Shown in pieces: positions 31,394-44,126 of a DNA stretch of 64,000 bases. The DNA comes from Eudasyphora cyanicolor (taxonomy: Eukaryota > Arthropoda > Insecta > Diptera > Muscidae). The stretch covers positions 182,233,132 through 182,297,131 of the forward strand of contig OZ005735.1 in the NCBI GenBank assembly GCA_963930755.1. The letters are read 5' to 3'. Each line of letters opens with the position of its first letter. Position 1 is the first letter of the stretch. The notes below the pieces were generated by a model. That model made no database searches. It worked only from the letters and a program-made list of their open reading frames with translations, and was not told where the DNA came from. The position numbers and the translations under genes are program-made.

Positions 31394-31924
31394 TACTATT
31401 AAACCATTACACTGTACAAAATTTCAAGTCTTTGTATGCACTGGTTATAAAGTTATAAGCTATTGAATTTTGGTTCACAAAAAAACCATTTGTGTGGGGG
31501 TACGAAAATGGGCGTGGCAACTTCGCCTATTATTCTCGAGGTAATAGTGACTAATAAACTAATACTATGTGTAGAATTTCAGAGAATTCAAATAAGTAGT
31601 AAGAAGTTATTAAATAATCAATATTTCACTAAATGTTAACCCTTTGTGGGGGAAGTACTAGAGTGGACCAATATAGCCCATCGTCGAACTTAGCCGGAGA
31701 TAGAAGAAAATATTACCACATACCAAATTTCAAGTCAATCGGTTACTCCTTTCGAGAGTTATTGTGCGTACCAGCCAGACAGAAAGACAGACGGACGGAC
31801 TCAAATGATTCAAAAAGGGTATCCGCCGAACATACTAAGGATCTTAGGTCACTCCTTCGATGTGCTACACTTTGGCTCGTAGGAAATGATATATACCCTC
31901 CTCTCTAAGGTGAGGGGATAAAAA

Positions 31925-33324
31925 TGCTAGGACAGGGTCAAGAAAAAAATTAATTTAAAAATATATGTACGAGAGCTAGATGATACCTGCAATATTTTTA
32001 TACTTTCAAGAGGAAACGTCTTTGAGGCAAAAAAGAGAATTATGTCGTATTTTGTTGTGACTGGGCAAATCTTGCTACCCGTACATTGATTACCAAAATA
32101 CATGGACAGACCAACATAGCCGAATTAGCCCAGAAAGTGCTTCTAAGTCGATCGGTATAATAAAAGATGGGCCAACCTCTTTTCTGTTACAAAAAATAAT
32201 TGAGCTAGAAGACTGAAATTTGGTATAGATACTTTTTATATCTGCAGGTATGTTGGAATTAAAAAAGGGGCAATATCGCTCCATTTTTTATATAGCCCCC
32301 ATATATAGCATTTCCCCGATTCAACTTCTTAACGCCATAGAGACCACAATTTCCAGCCGATCGGGCTAAAAATTGGTAACTAGGGTTTATTTATACCCGG
32401 AACATTTCACACGTCATGAGTCCATGTTTTGATATAGCCCCCCATACAAAGGTCCCTCTAGATTTGACTTCGTAACGCCACAAAAACCTCAAATTTGAAC
32501 GAATTGGGCTTAAATTTGCTATAATGAGTTTATTTTGTAGTTGTTTTTATTGGGCTAATGTTGGTCAGCTATTTATTGATGCAAATAAAATAATTTATTT
32601 CAATATTTTTATCGGAAACCATTCGAATGCGATCCACGGTGGAGGGTATATACGATTCGACATTGCCGAACTTAATCCGTCTTTACTTGTTAATCGTCGT
32701 AAAATTCTAAGGCGATTTAGCCATGTCCGTCCATCCGTCCATCCGCCTGTTGTAATCACGCTACAGTCTACAATAATTGAGCTAGATGACTGAAATTTGG
32801 TATAGATACTTCTTATAGCTGCAGGTAACTTGGGTTTGAAAATGGGTAATATCGGTCCATGTTTTTTTAATATTGCCCCCATATACTCGTATATATTTCA
32901 ATGAAATATATTGTTGTTTGTATTGGCATCAAATATTTAAAGTCATTCGCGAATCATTATATTTGTAAAAGTCAATCCCACAATTCCCAAAATAATTCCG
33001 AAAATCCCAAAAATGGGATTTCTTGGGTTTTCCCCTATATATACGTGATATACTAAAAGCCAAAGGGCTCCAAATTCCTTTTGTAATTTGACTTGCAACA
33101 CCTTACCACGTATATATATTTAAAGGTCTTAATATTCTAGCATTGCGATGAGAGTTTTGAGGTTAGTTTTGAAATTTGTGTATAATTAGTGTAAGTTGGG
33201 GAAGCGTGGCAACAATACCAGTTTTTGACTCGTTTTTTCTTCGAAAATATTCTCTATGAAGTATTCTTTAAGATGAATATAAATCTGTAATACATTTTTC
33301 TTTTTCTATAACTACAAAATGATA
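31925..33324. other. No gene; family C and repeat D pieces
   Basis: 31990-32520: decayed family C internal text (ATAGCCCCCATATATAGCAT, TGAAATTTGGTATAGATAC). 32600-32692: a family C 3' end (GCCGAACTTAATCCGTCTTT, ACTTGTTA) is followed at once by family C internal text (ATTCTAAGGCGATTTAGCC, GTCCGTCCATCCGTCC), a head-to-tail fusion. 32930-33320: repeat D. No host exon. Confidence 0.6.
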
Positions 33325-34822
33325 CAGGGTTTTCCAATAAGGGTGATATGATTTCTTTGAAAAAAACACACTTGTTGTTAAGGAAATTCAAAAAGTTTTT
33401 TATTCAATGTGAAGTACAATGATACAATTAAGTTCTAAATAAAACGTCATTCAAATAGCCTCCACGACTTCTTCTGCAGGAACGAATTCTATGAACCCAA
33501 TTTTCGAGGACTTTTTCCACTTAATCAAGTCGTATGTTATGAATGGCAAGTTCAATATTGACTTGTAAAACTTGAAGAGAGTCTGGTTTATTTCGAACGA
33601 CCAATGACTTCAAATAACCCCACAAAAAATAGTCTAATGGTGTTAAATCACAACTTCTTGTAGGCCATTCAATATCACAACCCAGCAAAATTTCTCATTA
33701 CCAAATAATCCGACGAGTAACCAAAATTCGATAATGGTAGTCTTATTATTTAGCCACTTTTGTCATTATTTTAACATGGGGATGTCATTGGAGGTAAGTA
33801 CTTCCCAAAAGCATAGAATAAAGTAGCATAATAAGTACTTATTTGTAGCATAGGCATGCCACTTAAATATGCGCTTATATTGTCACGATTTTAAGTACTT
33901 GAATAATGCATTACCAATATGTTCAAAATAAGTAGTAGATATGTAGAAATTGTCGTTTAAAGTGATTTTTTGCATATTGTCGCGCATATTTCTCGTATTT
34001 CAATGATTTAACATCTTAAGACATACAGAAATATTTATGGAATTTTTGATTAAAATCTACACGTACTATTTGAAAACATTCCATTTATATTAAAATTTGC
34101 CAAAACTATTTTGATAACAAAAAATCACTTATTTCTGTTATTATTGGTAAGTCATTATTAATTAGCCGAAAGTAATGCAGTGAATAATGAAATGTCATTA
34201 TTTGGTAATGCAGGGAATAATGAAAGGTACTTACGAAGATTTTGCTGGGAATTTCTTGAAATAATCGAATCTTTTCTCGCAACAATTCAATTGTTTCATT
34301 TGCTGTGTGGCACGTAGCCACAATCGGTCAATGGCAAAAAGATAGCTCTTAACGGGAGCTAAAATATTGCTCATGGGTACCAAGGTCGTAGGTCGGCTGG
34401 AAAGTTTTTTTATTTGGATTTAAAAAAAATGACCAGCATCATTTTCAAATGTAAACGGAAAGTTTATTTTTGCTCTAGCTTCTTACCGGTACGTAGGCTC
34501 GGGAGTCGGTCAGTAGCAATATTGTAGCTCTTAACAAGGGCTAAAATATTGCTCATGGGTGTCAAGGTCTTAAGTCGACTGGAAAGTGTTTTTTTTTTTT
34601 TATTTAAAAAAATGTACTTAGCGCACGAAAAGTTGCAATTGGAGAACGATTATTTTGATAATAAAACTGAATAATTTGTAAACGTTGTTCTTGCGTATAT
34701 CTCTCCATGATGAAATTGTAAACACTACTGAATACAATGAAAAACAAATGACAGATCATGACATATTACAAATTGCCGAAACGTCACTTCAAAAGCATAT
34801 CATGCCTATTGGAAAACCCATT
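33325..34822 (-). mobile_element. mariner-like deletion derivative, family F, with nested element
   Basis: TA-flanked; ends CAGGGTTTTCCAATAAGGG and (complement) GGGTTTTCCAATAGGCATGA. N-terminal coding text at the right end gives MERYTQEQRLQII and FYYQNNRSP in the related copy at 53435. The interior contains two tandem copies of a ~200-bp block (TCTTAACGGGAGCTAAAATA, TCGACTGGAAAGTG). A CCCAGC-TIR element interrupts the C-terminal part. Confidence 0.75.
33681..34249. mobile_element. CCCAGC-TIR DNA element, copy 2
   Basis: Ends CCCAGCAAAATTTCTC and (complement) CCCAGCAAAATCTTCG, AA on both sides. Shares ATGTCATTGGAGG and GCCGAAAGTAATGCAG with copy 1 at 5008-5908. Sits inside the mariner derivative at 33325. 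Confidence 0.8.
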
Positions 34823-35068
34823 ATATACCTTTTTCCCAAAAAAATTAATTTTTTTTGAGGATATATATTCAAATGGCCATAACTTTTGTCTTAATGGGTA
34901 AATCGTTACATTTTTATGTAAAATAAATCGGTATATATATTCTGCACTGATATTAACAAAATACTAGAAGAGGGTCAAGAAAAAATGAAAAATTAAATTT
35001 TTAATATCTGGGGAACTATATGAGATAGCTCTTAGGTTTAAAAAGCGTTTTGTAGAACTCGGTTATTA

Positions 35069-35936
35069 AAGGGTTTTCCAACAAGAGGTGTTATTTTGGT
35101 ATTCAAAGAAAAATGCAATTTTTGAGATAAATGATCGGATGTTTATTTCATAATAAAGAGGAAGGTATGCCGTTAATAATGAAAAACAACATCAGCCAAA
35201 TGGCCACCACGACCACGCTTACAGGACCATATCCTTTTCATGAAATTGTCCATAACCAAATTGCAAAGTGGCTGCCCTATGTCCTCGATAGCCTCACGAA
35301 TTCTATCTTTGAGGTCTTGAATCGACGCTGGGCTGTGGGCGTACACCTTATCTTTCACGTACACCAAAGGAAGAAGTCGCAAGGTGTTAAATCACAAGAT
35401 ATCGGTGACCAATTGTGATCACCTCTTCGAGAGATAACACGGTCCGGATACTTTTCCCGCAACGGAGCAATGGTTTCGTTGCTTGTGTGACACGTAGCGC
35501 CGTCTTGTTGAAAGTAAACGTGGTCCAGATCAATACCATCCAGCTCCGACCATAAAAAATCATTAATCATCTCTCGATAGCGCAATCCATTCACCGTAAC
35601 TGTTGATCAAACCTCATTTTCGAAAAAGTAAGGTCCAATGACCCCGCCGGACCATAAACCGCACCCAACAGTCACACGTTGAGGATGGAGTGGCTTCTCA
35701 ACAAAAACTCTTGGGTTTTCCGAGCCCCAGATGCGACAATTTTGCTTGTTGACGTAGCCACCGAGGGGGAAATGGGCCTCATCAGTTAAGATGATTTTCT
35801 ATTCGTGTTGAATCGTGTATCGTTCCATTTTTAGTAATGGCGTAGTTTCTACTTGTTAAATGTCAAAGAATAAAAGCTTCAAAAGCTACCGAAATACCGG
35901 GTGATTCAAAATAACACCTCTTGTTGGAAAACCCTG
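35069..35936 (-). mobile_element. mariner-like element (DD41D type), deleted copy
   Basis: TA-flanked; ends AAGGGTTTTCCAACAAGAGG and (complement) CAGGGTTTTCCAACAAGAGG. Same family as 8188 and 9771. The N-terminal DNA-binding region is deleted. Confidence 0.88.
35173..35835 (-). pseudogene. Broken mariner-like transposase
   Basis: 35355-35594 gives MNGLRYREMINDFLWSELDG with the second Asp in FQQDGATCHTSNETI and the start of the third-Asp block. A frameshift near 35360 separates KDKVYAHSPASIQDLKDRIR and the C-terminus GRGGHLADVVFHY. The first-Asp region (35720-35800) is present but out of frame. The helix-turn-helix part is missing. Confidence 0.82.
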
Positions 35937-36939
35937 TAAAAGCCGGGCTCCAAATTCCTTATGCAATTTGACTTGCAACATTTGACCACATATAGGATTT
36001 TTAAAAGTTTTAATATTCTAGCTTTGCGATTGGAGTAAATGTGGCTTAGTTTTGGGAAGCGTGGCAACAATACCAATGACGATCTTTGACTTGTTTTTTC
36101 TTCGATAAATATAAATCTGTTATACATTTTTCTTTTTCTATAACTACAAAATATGATTTAATTTATTAGACTAGGCACGACCCCTATTGAAAAAGGGACC
36201 CATCTGTCCATGTTTTGATATAGCCCCCAAATAAAAGCCCCCACCGATTTTACTTCTTAACGCTCTGGAGAACACATTTATGTAGTGTATGCTATATTTC
36301 TTGTAAAGAATGTGTTTGCGTACTGTTCGCCATGAAGTACAGTACAGAACGCTAACGTACCGTACCTTAATGTTTCTTTCCGAACGCTGCTTAATGGGTA
36401 TATCGATATTTCATCATAACGCGCAAAAAGTTTATGAAAACTAAATCTGTGTATATTCTGCACTGATATTAACAAAATACTAGAACGAACCGGGTCGGTA
36501 AAAAATGAAAAATTAAATTTCCATATCTGGGGAACTATATGAGATCACTCTTAGCCTTTTGTAGACCTCAGACGACAAAGTCAGATGTTACACGAGCTGA
36601 AACATGTTGGTCATCCTCGGTGGGCCCTGCAGCTACGCCCCTGTGTAACAGGGGTCCAATTTTAAACAGAAATTATACATTACATCTTCCACAATCGTGC
36701 CAAGTTTTGTTGCAATCGATTGTCTGGTTAGGAAACGGCGAAATAATGTATCCACTTCGCTGGATGGCGCAGATGACTCTGGAGTAGAAATTCATATCAT
36801 TCAATTCAGGCATAAAGGAGTTTGTAACAATCGACAAAACGTTGCCTAAAATCCACACCAAACAATGATTTTTCACTCACTTAACATGAAATCCCCCATA
36901 TGTACGAGTATATACAATAGAGGTCACTTTCAAATTCGC
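35937..36939. other. No gene; repeat D pieces
   Basis: 35937-36160 and 36400-36600 are repeat D (GGGAAGCGTGGCAACAATAC, GTATATTCTGCACTGATATT). 36170-36260 is a family C fragment. 36590-36790 has AGTTTTGTTGCAATCGATTG, shared with 19980-20020. No coding exon. Confidence 0.5.
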
Positions 36940-37580
36940 TTTTTATACACTCACATTAGTGGATGAGGGTATAGTATATCATTTGCTACGGGCCAAAAGT
37001 GTAACACATCGAAGGTGTGACGTAAGACCCTAAGTATTTTCGTCATACGGCCCTAAGTATGAAGTCATTTCAGCAATGTCCGTCCGCCTGTCTGTTGGCT
37101 GAAGCATACGATAACTCTCGAAAGGAGTAACGGATTGACCTTATATTTGGTAAGTGGTAATATATTTTTTTATCTCAGGCTAAGTTCGAAGTTGGGCCAT
37201 ATCGGACCACTACTTCTAGTTCCTCCCTCACAGTTTTAAAATTTAGTGAAGTATTGGTTCTCTAATAACATCTATACTTTCTATCTAAATCCTCTGTAAT
37301 TATGTCGCTATCACCTTAAGAGAAATAAGCGAAGTGGTCTCGCCCCTTTTGGTGCCTACCACACAAAGCGACAAACATTTAATACAAAAAGTTAACTTCT
37401 TAAAACTCTAATACCAGTGCTGATAAATATTTGAAATTGTGTCCCATGTATATGTACCAGCATATACTTATATAAACACTTGCACTTCAGTACAGTGCAA
37501 TGTTTTTGTATCTACTGTTCAGAGCAAAATAGGCGTAATCCTCCAGCCACTTCTGTTAACCCCCACACAAATTGACAGAT
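36940..37580 (+). mobile_element. DINE-1-like element, family A
   Basis: 5' end TTTTTATACACTCACATTAG, then AGTGTAACACATCGAAGG, GTCCGTCCGCCTGTCTG, ACTCTCGAAAGGAGTAACGG and one internal unit (CTCGCCCCTTTTGGTGCCTA). The 3' hairpin is not recognisable, so it is probably truncated. Confidence 0.65.
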
Positions 37581-39289
37581 TCATTCGAACACAATATCTC
37601 CATAACTTCAGCAGCAATTACCTAAAAAAATTTTTTCATATATTGTATTTTAGACAACATTTCTAATGAATATAAGCTGTCAAAGAATGAACAATTGTTG
37701 CAACATTCTGGCATCTCCCACCCTATGTACTATGTTACATTACTCACAAAGTGAGCTATTCCTTACTCGGTTCACCCCATTGAAAATTTTCTCAATTGTT
37801 TTATGCCTTAAAAGTCAAATTTTCCAGTCGATTTGTCTAAAATTTTGGGGCTATATAAAAACATTCATCGATTTGACCCATTTATCTAGTTTAGGATAAA
37901 AAAAATACAATTTATCCTCAATAAAAATTCCATTGGCAACACTGTTGTGACAGTTTGTTCAGTTTTTGTGTTCCGTGTAAAAATTGTTTGTAATAATTAT
38001 ATTTGTGTGTTTTGGGTCATCTCTAGTGCTAAATATCGATTTGTTATTTGGATAAGTATATTTTGTTTGTGTTGTGCTTACTTCTATCTAGCTAGAATTA
38101 ATATTTTCGTTGAAATTGTTGTTTGTTCCTATTTGGTAAATTTTCTTTGTAGCTACAACAACAAGTATTTGTACTTTAGTGTTACTTTGTGGTTGCTTAT
38201 TAAGCTTATTCTTTTGCATAATTGTTGCTTTGTGTCTGCCTCCGTTTGTTTACATGTAATTTGAACAGAGTTGCCATTTCATTTTATATTGCTTTCTTTG
38301 TGGGTATTTGTTGTACTCTCATTATAATACAGTAGAGGATGTAATAATAACCACAGATTATTTAATTTGTTTCCATTTTGTGTTATTGTTTTTATATGTA
38401 GTGCTCGTCGGAAAATTTTAAATTTCTCTCTGACGTGGAAAAAAGGGAAATAATTCAGCTGTTTCTTAGCCAGACAACTGATAGCGATAAAACTTGGCAT
38501 GCTTGTAGAAGAGAATTTCGAATTGTAGGCATTGACTTCACAAATCGAAAATAATTGACACATAATTATATTTGCAAATGTTAATCCCACAATTCCCAAA
38601 ATAAATTCGAATATCCCCAAAAATAGGATTTTTTGTTTTCCCCCTGCATCTACTATACTAAAAAACGTACTTCAAATTATCGTTGAAGTTTCACTTGTAA
38701 CACCATACCACATATAAACATTTTAAATGTTTAAATATTCTCCCTTTGCGACTGGAAAAAATGAAGCTTACTTCAGAATAAATAGAGCAAGTTGGAGAGG
38801 CGTGACGAATACTAGGGACAATTTTTGACATGTTTTTTTTCGAAAACATTCTCCTGGAAGTTTCCTTCAGGATGGTTACAAATATGTTATATTTGCTTAA
38901 ATAACTTGTTCTATATATCCAAAATTCGATATATAAATTTTTCACAAAAAATCGAGTTTTTTTAAAATATAACATCAAATGGCCATAACTTTTATGTTCA
39001 TATTTCAACTTTTGTTCCCAATGCAGAAAACTTGATGTGAAAGAAATATTCTGCTCTGATATTAATAAAATACTAGAAAGTGTCAGAAAAAAAATTTAAA
39101 ATACCAATTTCAATTGCAGATATCTTGATAGCTGTATGAGACAACTCTTAGGTGTAGAAAGCTTTTGTAGACCTCGGTTAGAAGAATATACACAAAAAAC
39201 CTACAGCTCTACTCCTTCTATAAGCGTACCACGTTCTGTAGCAATTGCTCTTTTTTAATTCTTCCCATTGTGCAGAGAGACGGCTAGGC
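37581..39289. other. No gene; AT-rich, repeat D at the right
   Basis: 37920-38270 is T-rich with no supported exon. 38440-39260 is repeat D in both orientations (ATTATATTTGCAAATGTTAA, GGAGAGGCGTGACGAATACT, TAGAAAGCTTTTGTAGACCT). No host gene. Confidence 0.45.
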
Positions 39290-40165
39290 TAGAACACAGT
39301 AGGACAAAAACTTTTAAATAACGTACAGTGGGCAAAAATGGTCAAATATGGTAAAGTGGAGCAAAAAGGGTTACACATGGTACAATTGTAAGAAAAGGGT
39401 TATATTTGGTACAATGGGGCAAAAAAGTGTTAAATATGGTACAGAGCGGCAAAAAATTTAAATATGGTACAGTTAAATGTGGTACAATGGGTGCAAATAA
39501 CGGGTGATCCAAGTAAAGATACTTTTTTCAATAGATCACGTGTGAGTCGCGTCATGTTATTTTTGTTAAGTGTTGTTTGGCATTTCATCATGGAAAGACT
39601 TACGCCTGAACAACGTTTACGCGTGTCATTCGCCAGTTACCAGTCGAAATGCTCGAACGAGTCATCGAAAATTGGACTCAACGGATGGACCATCTGAGAC
39701 GTAGCCGCGGCCAACATTTGATAGACATAATCTTCAAAAAATAAATGCCAAAGAATGTTCTTTCAAATGATAATAAACATTCCACATTCACTTTGAATTT
39801 TCTGTGTTTTTTTTCTTTAAAAAAGTAGGGAACCTCGAAATGGATCACGCTTTATACGGTCAAAGTGAGCGAGGATAACATGAGATAATAATGATGTTTT
39901 TTTTCCAAAATGTGTGCTTTTTGGGGTGTAGTAGTGCAAAAAAGGTTAAATAATGGAACGTGAGCAACAATGGTTAAATATAGTTCAGTGGTTCAAAAAT
40001 GGTTAAATAAGCCAGAATGGGACAAAAGGGTTAAATGTGGTACAGTGGTTATGGTTAAATATGGTACAGTGGAGGAAGGGGTTAAAATATTGTACACTGC
40101 GCCAAAAAGGTTTAAATATGGTACAGTGGGACAAAAATGGTTAAATATGGTCCCAGGGTGTGAGG
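39290..40165. repeat. ~27-bp tandem repeat (TTAAATATGGTACAGTGG)
   Basis: Irregular tandem units of the type GGTTAAATATGGTACAGTGG followed by GGCAAAAA. They are interrupted by a mariner derivative at 39500-39852 and resume at 41570-41800 after an AT-rich tract. Confidence 0.8.
39500..39852 (+). mobile_element. mariner deletion derivative, family G
   Basis: Ends ACGGGTGATCCAAGTAAAGA and (complement) GCGTGATCCATTTCGAGG, with TA outside. It joins a transposase start (ATGGAAAGACTTACGCCTGA) to the last codons (GACCATCTGAGACGTAGCC). A copy with the same architecture is at 61173. Confidence 0.8.
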
Positions 40166-40359
40166 GTAGTTCATGGAAAATATATTTGATATAACACTAT
40201 TTTTTAAAAATTCGGAATTTTGAGAAACAGTAGAGCAAAAAAGGCAAAAGATTCATGTGATCCTACTTCTAGTACAGGACTTCCTAACCCTTTCAACCAT
40301 GCAGCTCCCAAAAAACATATACAAAATTGTTTATGCCCCCGGAATTTTATTTTTCTGAA

Positions 40360-41800
40360 AAATTTTGTTGATGCATTTTTTTTAGAAAATTTCATTAAAA
40401 TTGCATTCTCTAAAAATGTTTTTGTTGGAATTGGATTTTTCTAAAAAAAAAATCGTTGAACTTACAATTTTCTAGATTACATTTACCACAAAAATTCTTG
40501 AAAATGCTTTTTTAATTTCCTCAAATTTAAATTATTCTATAGAATTTCTTCAAATTTTTATTTTTCTAAAAAAATTTGTTGAAATCAAATTTTTCTACAA
40601 AATTTCGTTGAAATTGTATTTTTTGAAAATTCCGTAGAAATTTAATTTTTCTGCAAAATTTTGTAGAAATTGCATAATTTTTGCACGTTGAAATTGTATT
40701 TTCCTAAAAAAATTGTTTAAGTTACATTTTACAAATAAAATTCGGTAAAGTTACATTTTTCTAAAAATTTTATGAAAACTGCATTTTTCTAAAAAATTGC
40801 AATTTTATAGAAAATTTCATCATAATTACATTTTTCTAAAAAAAAAATTCTAGAAAAATCGTTCAAATTTGTAGTTTTCTAAAAAAATTCTTTGAAATCA
40901 ATTTTTTTTACAAAATTTCGTTGAAATTACTTTTTTTTAAATTTCCGTAGAAATTGAATTTTTCTGCAAAATTTTGTTGAAATTGAATTTTTCTATGATT
41001 ATTGTTGAACTGCATTTCTCTAGAAAATTGAAATTAAATATAAAAAATGTTGTTGAAATTTCACAGGTCGATGAGCAGATTAAGGCCCACTGAAGGGATT
41101 AAAGATGGATGAGTCGTTTAAAGGTCGTTGACTTTATTAAAGGCAGGAAGGAAAATTTCTGGGAAAAGGTAGGATATTTTCTGGAAAAAATCAATTTCTT
41201 AGAAATTTTAACGAAAAATGCGATTTCAACGAAAAAAATAATTTGGTAGAAATTTTCTAAAAATATGTAATATGTAAATTTTCTAGAATAATTGTTTTTT
41301 GACATAATTTTCTAGAAAAAAAAAAAAAATTTTAATACTTTTTGATACAATTTTGACGAAATTTTCTAAGAAAAATCTATTTTTAATGAAATTTTTATAG
41401 AAAAATGCAATTTTCAACGAAATTTTTATGGAAAATTTAAATTTTTGTCGATTTTTTTTTTAAATATACGTTTTTGACAAAAAATTTCTATAAACATTCG
41501 ATTTCTATTGATTTTTTTTAAATTAAATAAAACGTATTTTCGACGAAATAAAAAAACATTTTTGGTAAATATGGTACGGTGAGTTAAAGGGGTACAAAAG
41601 TGGACACAAGGCAGTAAATATGGGGGAAGAAGGTAGGTAGTTCTTGTAAGACAAAGTAAGTTTTTTAAATGCATACTTTTAGTGGCACGATGGGGCAAAA
41701 ACGATTGAAGGTTGTATAGTGGGGCAAAAAATGTTTAAATGTGGCACAGTGGGACAAAAGAGTTTAATGTGGTACAGTGGAGCGGTACCGACTTAACATG
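40360..41800. repeat. AT-rich mirror repeat around a GATTAAAGG core
   Basis: 40360-41055 consists of loose ~27-bp units like TTGAAATTGCATTTTTCTAG and AAAATTT. 41140-41560 consists of the complementary units (AATTTCAACGAAATTTTCTA). Between them lies a core with AGGTCGATGAGCAGATTAAG, AAGGGATTAAAGATGG and TTTAAAGGTCGTTGAC. From 41570 the 27-bp GGTACAGTGG repeats resume. The same arms and core recur at 59.19-59.78 kb. Confidence 0.7.
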
Positions 41801-43563
41801 GTCCAAGTGTCAATTGTAGTTCTTGTTTTAATTAAATTACACAGTGCGCCAAATGGTATGGGGAAAAGTTATATTGGTAAAAGAAGTTATACGTCGCTGG
41901 GTCACGTCTAGGAATCGAGATATATCGATTTGAAGTTAGTACACCCAGGAAAATAATTGGTTGGAATTCGATTGTAACAATAAAAAAATAGTACTAGCAA
42001 CAAAAAGTATATTGCCTACACCGTCTGTCGGTTGTATTTATAAATAATTAGTTGAAACAACAATAATAACATTGATATGATCAAATGAAAATGATTGAAA
42101 CTAAATCGATGGTTGTATCAATCGAATTAAGATTGTTTTTTTCATTGACACTCGGTTAGTTGTGGTAACCGATTTTAAATTTTCATTATAGTAGCATATG
42201 ATCGATTTTTGGTTGTGACAACCAATGTTTTATTCTTGACAACAGAAATTGTATCAATAGACCAAAGATTATTATTGCAACGAATAATTGGTTACTACAA
42301 CAGAAAAAATATCAATAAATAATCGTTTATTGGTTATCCCAATCATTTCCCAAATGTATTTTGGGAAATACAACCGAAAGATTGGTTGCTGTTCTTTTGC
42401 TGATACATGACAAACAAAAAATAAAATTACTCGACATAAAAAAATCTTCAACATTTTGTTCAAGAACGGTATAGGCAATCAAAAATAATCTCGTGTGGAT
42501 AATAATGTGTGCAATGCAGAATATGTTGTTCAAAATGTTTTACATAAATAAAAAATAAAAGCAACAATCGTGAAATTGAAAGCACAGGCTTAAGCGAAAT
42601 TTGCATACAAGTTTTTTGTTTTTTTCGTGTACTAATATTTCCACATCTCATATAGTGATGAATTTGTAATATGGGATTTTTAATTTTGTTATGAATTGTT
42701 TTGTTGTTTGTTCAATAAATAAAATAAAAATTAATGAAAACTGTTTTAAATTAATTGTCGGTAGTATATGTGACAAATTGTCAGAACAACCAATTTTTTA
42801 AAACAGTTGGTTGTGGCAACTACAACAGATAATTTAAGCCACCATTTTCGTTGTTGGCGCAACCAAATATGATTGTTGTCAACATGGAAACAGAAGTATA
42901 CCACAACGAAAATATTGGTTGTCCTGATGGAATCGCATGATAGTAGACAGAACTACAAAATTCGGTTGGCAAATAATTCGGTTGAGGCAACCAAACTGTA
43001 TTCTGTGTGTAAGTATAACACACAGAATACAGTTTGGTTGCCTCAACCGAATTATTTGCCAACCGAATTTTTGTAGTTATGTCTACTATCATGCGATTCC
43101 ATCAGGACAACCAACATTTTGGTTGTGGTTTACTTCTGTTTACTACTGTTGACAACAATCATATTTGGTTGCGCCAACTACAAAAATGGAGGCTAAAATT
43201 ATCTGTTTAGAAATTAGTTGTTCTGCATCACTATTATGAGATGTGGAAATATTTGACACAAATTTTAGTACACGAAAAAAACACAAAACTTTTATGCAAA
43301 TATCGCTTAACCCTGTGCTTTCAATTGCATGATTGTTGCTTTTATTTTTTATTTATGTAAAACATTTTGCACAACATATTCTGCATTCCACACATTATTA
43401 TCCACACGAGATTATATTTTACTAATTATATATAAATACAACCGACAGACGGTCGGCCCTATGCTCCCCTTAGGAACTATGGGAAAATATATATATATAT
43501 ATATACAACCGACAGACGGTTGTATATATATACAACCGACAGACTAGCAACAAAAGGTATATA

Positions 43564-44104
43564 CAAGGTGGCGCAAAAGTAATCCTCCTATCAGAAAATG
43601 CTATAAATTTTGCGATTGGTTCTGTTTTGACATTTGTGTAGTAAACACATGCGAAATACACGTTAATAAACAATGTTACGCTACACTGCTCCAGAACGCG
43701 GAATATTGCTGACTATTTAATAATCGGTCGGTGACTTTGGCACAACGTGAATTTCGTCGCAGATTTCCTGGCCGTCCAACGCCTACTGGTGAAACACTGC
43801 GACGTTTAGCCGCTCGCCTCGAAGATACTGGCACTACACGAGATGCTGCCAGGCGTGGCAGACCCCGGAGTAGCCGTTCTGCAGAGAATATTGCTGCTGT
43901 AGCCGAGGATGTCATGGAAGCGCCGTCGACATCGAGCAGACGACGTGCCACGCAAATGGGTATCAGTCGACGGTCTCTACAGCGAATTTTGGTACAAGAT
44001 TTGAAGATGTTTCCGTACAAAGTCCAGACGGTGCATCAGCTGTTAGCTGCTGACCGCCAATCGCGTCTAACATACGCTCGAAAGGTTACTTTTGCGCCAC
44101 CTGT
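43564..44104 (+). mobile_element. mariner-like MITE keeping a DNA-binding domain frame
   Basis: Ends CAAGGTGGCGCAAAAGTAAT and (complement) CAGGTGGCGCAAAAGTAACC. It holds only the N-terminal third of a transposase, followed at once by the right terminus. Nested in the foldback element, within an ATATATAC tract. Confidence 0.85.
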
Positions 44105-44126
44105 TATATATACCTTTTGTTGCTAG
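43674..44126 (+). pseudogene. N-terminal transposase fragment (two HTH-like parts)
   Basis: MLRYTAPERGILLTI is followed by a one-base frameshift. The frame 43731-44126 then runs SVTLAQREFRRRFPGRPTP, the arginine-rich RRGRPRSSRSAENIAAVAED and GISRRSLQRILVQDLKMFPY. Two helix-turn-helix regions typical of Tc1/mariner DNA-binding domains can be placed at about codons 1-60 and 75-120. YKVQ...LLAADRQSR aligns with YKVQ...LKPADHQQR in the DD41D copy at 9771, so it is a related family. No catalytic domain. A DNA-binding-only product from the internal Met is possible but unproven. Confidence 0.75.

Larger units (their letters stand above)
29530..31924 (-). mobile_element. DINE-1-like element, family A, interrupted
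   Basis: Reverse element: 3' terminus AACAAGTAAGAAAGTTCAG plus hairpin GTCGGGTAAACCGAC at the left; 5' end (complement of TATCCCCTCACCTTAG) at 31905-31924. It includes a ~155-bp array (29640-30240), a DD34D mariner, and the GGTTACTCCTTTCGAGAG and GACAGACGGACGGAC segment (31738-31800). It starts about 240 bp past the elongase stop codon. Confidence 0.75.

Noticed and set aside
37947..38264. 105-codon Cys/Phe/Ile-rich membrane-like frame
   Set aside because: T-rich sequence yields such frames by chance; no motif, splice signal or start context.
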